Source: Pseudomonadota bacterium
GTDB taxonomy: Bacteria > Pseudomonadota > Alphaproteobacteria > Rhizobiales > Beijerinckiaceae
Assembly (NCBI GenBank): GCA_023422485.1
Contig: JAGTAM010000117.1
Coordinates: 1 to 5,516, forward strand
DNA: 5,516 bases
Direction of reading: 5' to 3'
The notes below the pieces were generated by a model. It was given only the letters and a program-made list of their open reading frames with translations, was not told the origin of the DNA and ran no database searches. The translations under genes were made by a program, and so were the position numbers. Positions 4,719-5,516 of this stretch are shown here, piece by piece; the stretch's first letter is position 1, and each line of letters opens with the position of its first letter.

Positions 4719-5516
4719 TCAGATGCGGACCGCCGCGCCGCGAACCCTGGTCTCGACCGCGAGCACCCGCCTGCCGGCGCAGAGGAACAGCCGACCTCCG
4801 TCCGGCCCCCCGAAAGCGACGTTGGCGCAGGGACCCTCGGTCGGGATGTGTCCGAGCGGGCGGCCATCGGCCGACCAGATCCGCACGCCGTCGCCGGTGC
4901 CGGCATAAACCCGGCCGTCGGTATCGACCTTCACCCCGTCCGGGACACCCTTCGCCACGCGGGCGAAGACGCGTTCGTTGGAGAGTCGGCCGTCGGCGAC
5001 ATCGAAGGCGCGAATCTCGCTCGGCGCCTTCTCTTTGGCTGCCGCGCCCGATTCACAGACGTAGAGGACCCGCTCGTCGGGCGAGAAGGCGAGACCGTTT
5101 GGCTGCACGAAGTTCGAGGTCGCGGCCGCGAGGGTCCCATCGGGAGCGAGGCAGAAGACGTTGCGCCCCTTCTGCTCGGAGGCGCGCGGCGTGCCCTCTT
5201 CGGCCTGGGTGATCCCGAACGTCGGATCGGTGAACCAGATCGCGCCGTCGCGCCCCACGACCACGTCGTTGGGAGAGTTGAGCCGGCCACCGTCGAAGCG
5301 CTCGGCCAGGACGGTGAGGGCGCCGTCGCGCTCGCGCCGCACCACCCGCGAGGTGCGGTGCTCGCAGGTGATCAGCCGCCCCTGCCCATCGACGGCATTG
5401 CCGTTGGCGTTGTTGGAGGGATCGCGAAACACCTCCACGCCGCCGCCCTCGCCGATCAGCATCATCCGGTTGCGCCGCACGTCGCTGAAGACGAGGCCGC
5501 CGAGCGCGGGGGCCCA
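4719..5516 (-). CDS. SMP-30/gluconolactonase/LRE-family protein (5' end outside window)
   Basis: The frame runs from the right edge to a TGA at 4721-4719, giving 265 visible residues; a GTG at 5480 is open on its upstream side and the residues before it (WAPALGGLVFSDVRRNRM) are family-like, so the true start is beyond the window. SMP-30-type proteins are six-bladed propellers that bind a divalent metal and often hydrolyse sugar lactones. Visible signatures, counting from the edge: ANGNAVDGQGRLITCEHRT (about 36-54), LNSPNDVVV (79-87) with IWFTDPTFGI, QPNGLAFSPDE (138-148), VPDGVKVDTDGRVYAG (191-206) and NVAFGGPDGGRLFLC near the end. The Asn of NSPND, the Asn of QPNG and the Asp of PDGVK correspond to known substrate and metal ligands; the N-terminal Glu ligand lies outside. 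Substrate is unknown. It precedes the royal-jelly-family gene with a stop/start overlap, so an operon is likely. Confidence 0.9.
   Translation of the reverse strand, partial: WAPALGGLVFSDVRRNRMMLIGEGGGVEVFRDPSNNANGNAVDGQGRLITCEHRTSRVVRRERDGALTVLAERFDGGRLNSPNDVVVGRDGAIWFTDPTFGITQAEEGTPRASEQKGRNVFCLAPDGTLAAATSNFVQPNGLAFSPDERVLYVCESGAAAKEKAPSEIRAFDVADGRLSNERVFARVAKGVPDGVKVDTDGRVYAGTGDGVRIWSADGRPLGHIPTEGPCANVAFGGPDGGRLFLCAGRRVLAVETRVRGAAVRI

Noticed and set aside
3511..4908. A 465-codon open frame on the plus strand opposite the royal-jelly-family gene.
   Set aside because: It is the mirror of the real minus-strand genes, crosses the boundary between them, and its translation is arginine- and alanine-rich without any domain.
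4478..5212. A 244-codon plus-strand frame, very arginine-rich.
   Set aside because: It is antisense to both propeller genes with no ribosome binding site or recognisable fold; it is typical of GC-rich shadow frames.

Overview
The window is GC-rich with strongly G/C-ending codons. Its alphaproteobacterial character comes from the CarA sequence, a stand-alone GatB/YqeY-domain protein, and a palindromic intergenic repeat of the 'CCTCA…CCTCGAAGG' kind that is common in Rhizobiales. Methylobacterium or Methylorubrum is my best guess, made from memory of similar sequences and not proven here. No tRNA, rRNA, CRISPR array or transposase was seen, and no gene-free gap exceeds 300 bases.

Layout from left to right. 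(1) The C-terminal part of an unrecognised protein (+, cut by the left edge) is followed by a 27-codon ORF with a very good ribosome binding site. (2) A compact ParD/ParE-type toxin-antitoxin pair (+) sits behind a short AT-rich promoter-like island; the toxin overlaps the antitoxin by 8 nt. (3) A small three-helix membrane protein of unknown function (-) converges on the toxin, with a hairpin at the join. (4) carA, the glutaminase subunit of carbamoyl-phosphate synthetase (-), is complete and has its active-site residues, a good promoter, a downstream hairpin, and a 5' leader that encodes a nine-residue arginine-rich ORF among alternative small stems. (5) A GatB/YqeY-domain protein (+) is divergent from carA. 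(6) A 104-bp imperfect palindrome lies between convergent genes. (7) Two adjacent beta-propeller genes (-) close the window: an SMP-30/gluconolactonase-type protein (5' end cut by the right edge) and a Tat-exported major royal jelly/yellow-family protein, with stop and start regions nearly overlapping, so probably one transcript.

The genes do not form one pathway. carA and the yqeY-like gene are chromosomal housekeeping genes, the toxin-antitoxin pair looks like a small acquired cassette, and the two propeller genes look like a separate metabolic or export unit. I see no clearly new multi-gene system. The most interesting lead is the possible arginine-sensing leader of carA, since CarA supplies carbamoyl phosphate for arginine and pyrimidine synthesis. 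It is a hypothesis, because arginine-rich chance ORFs and small GC stems are common in DNA of this composition.
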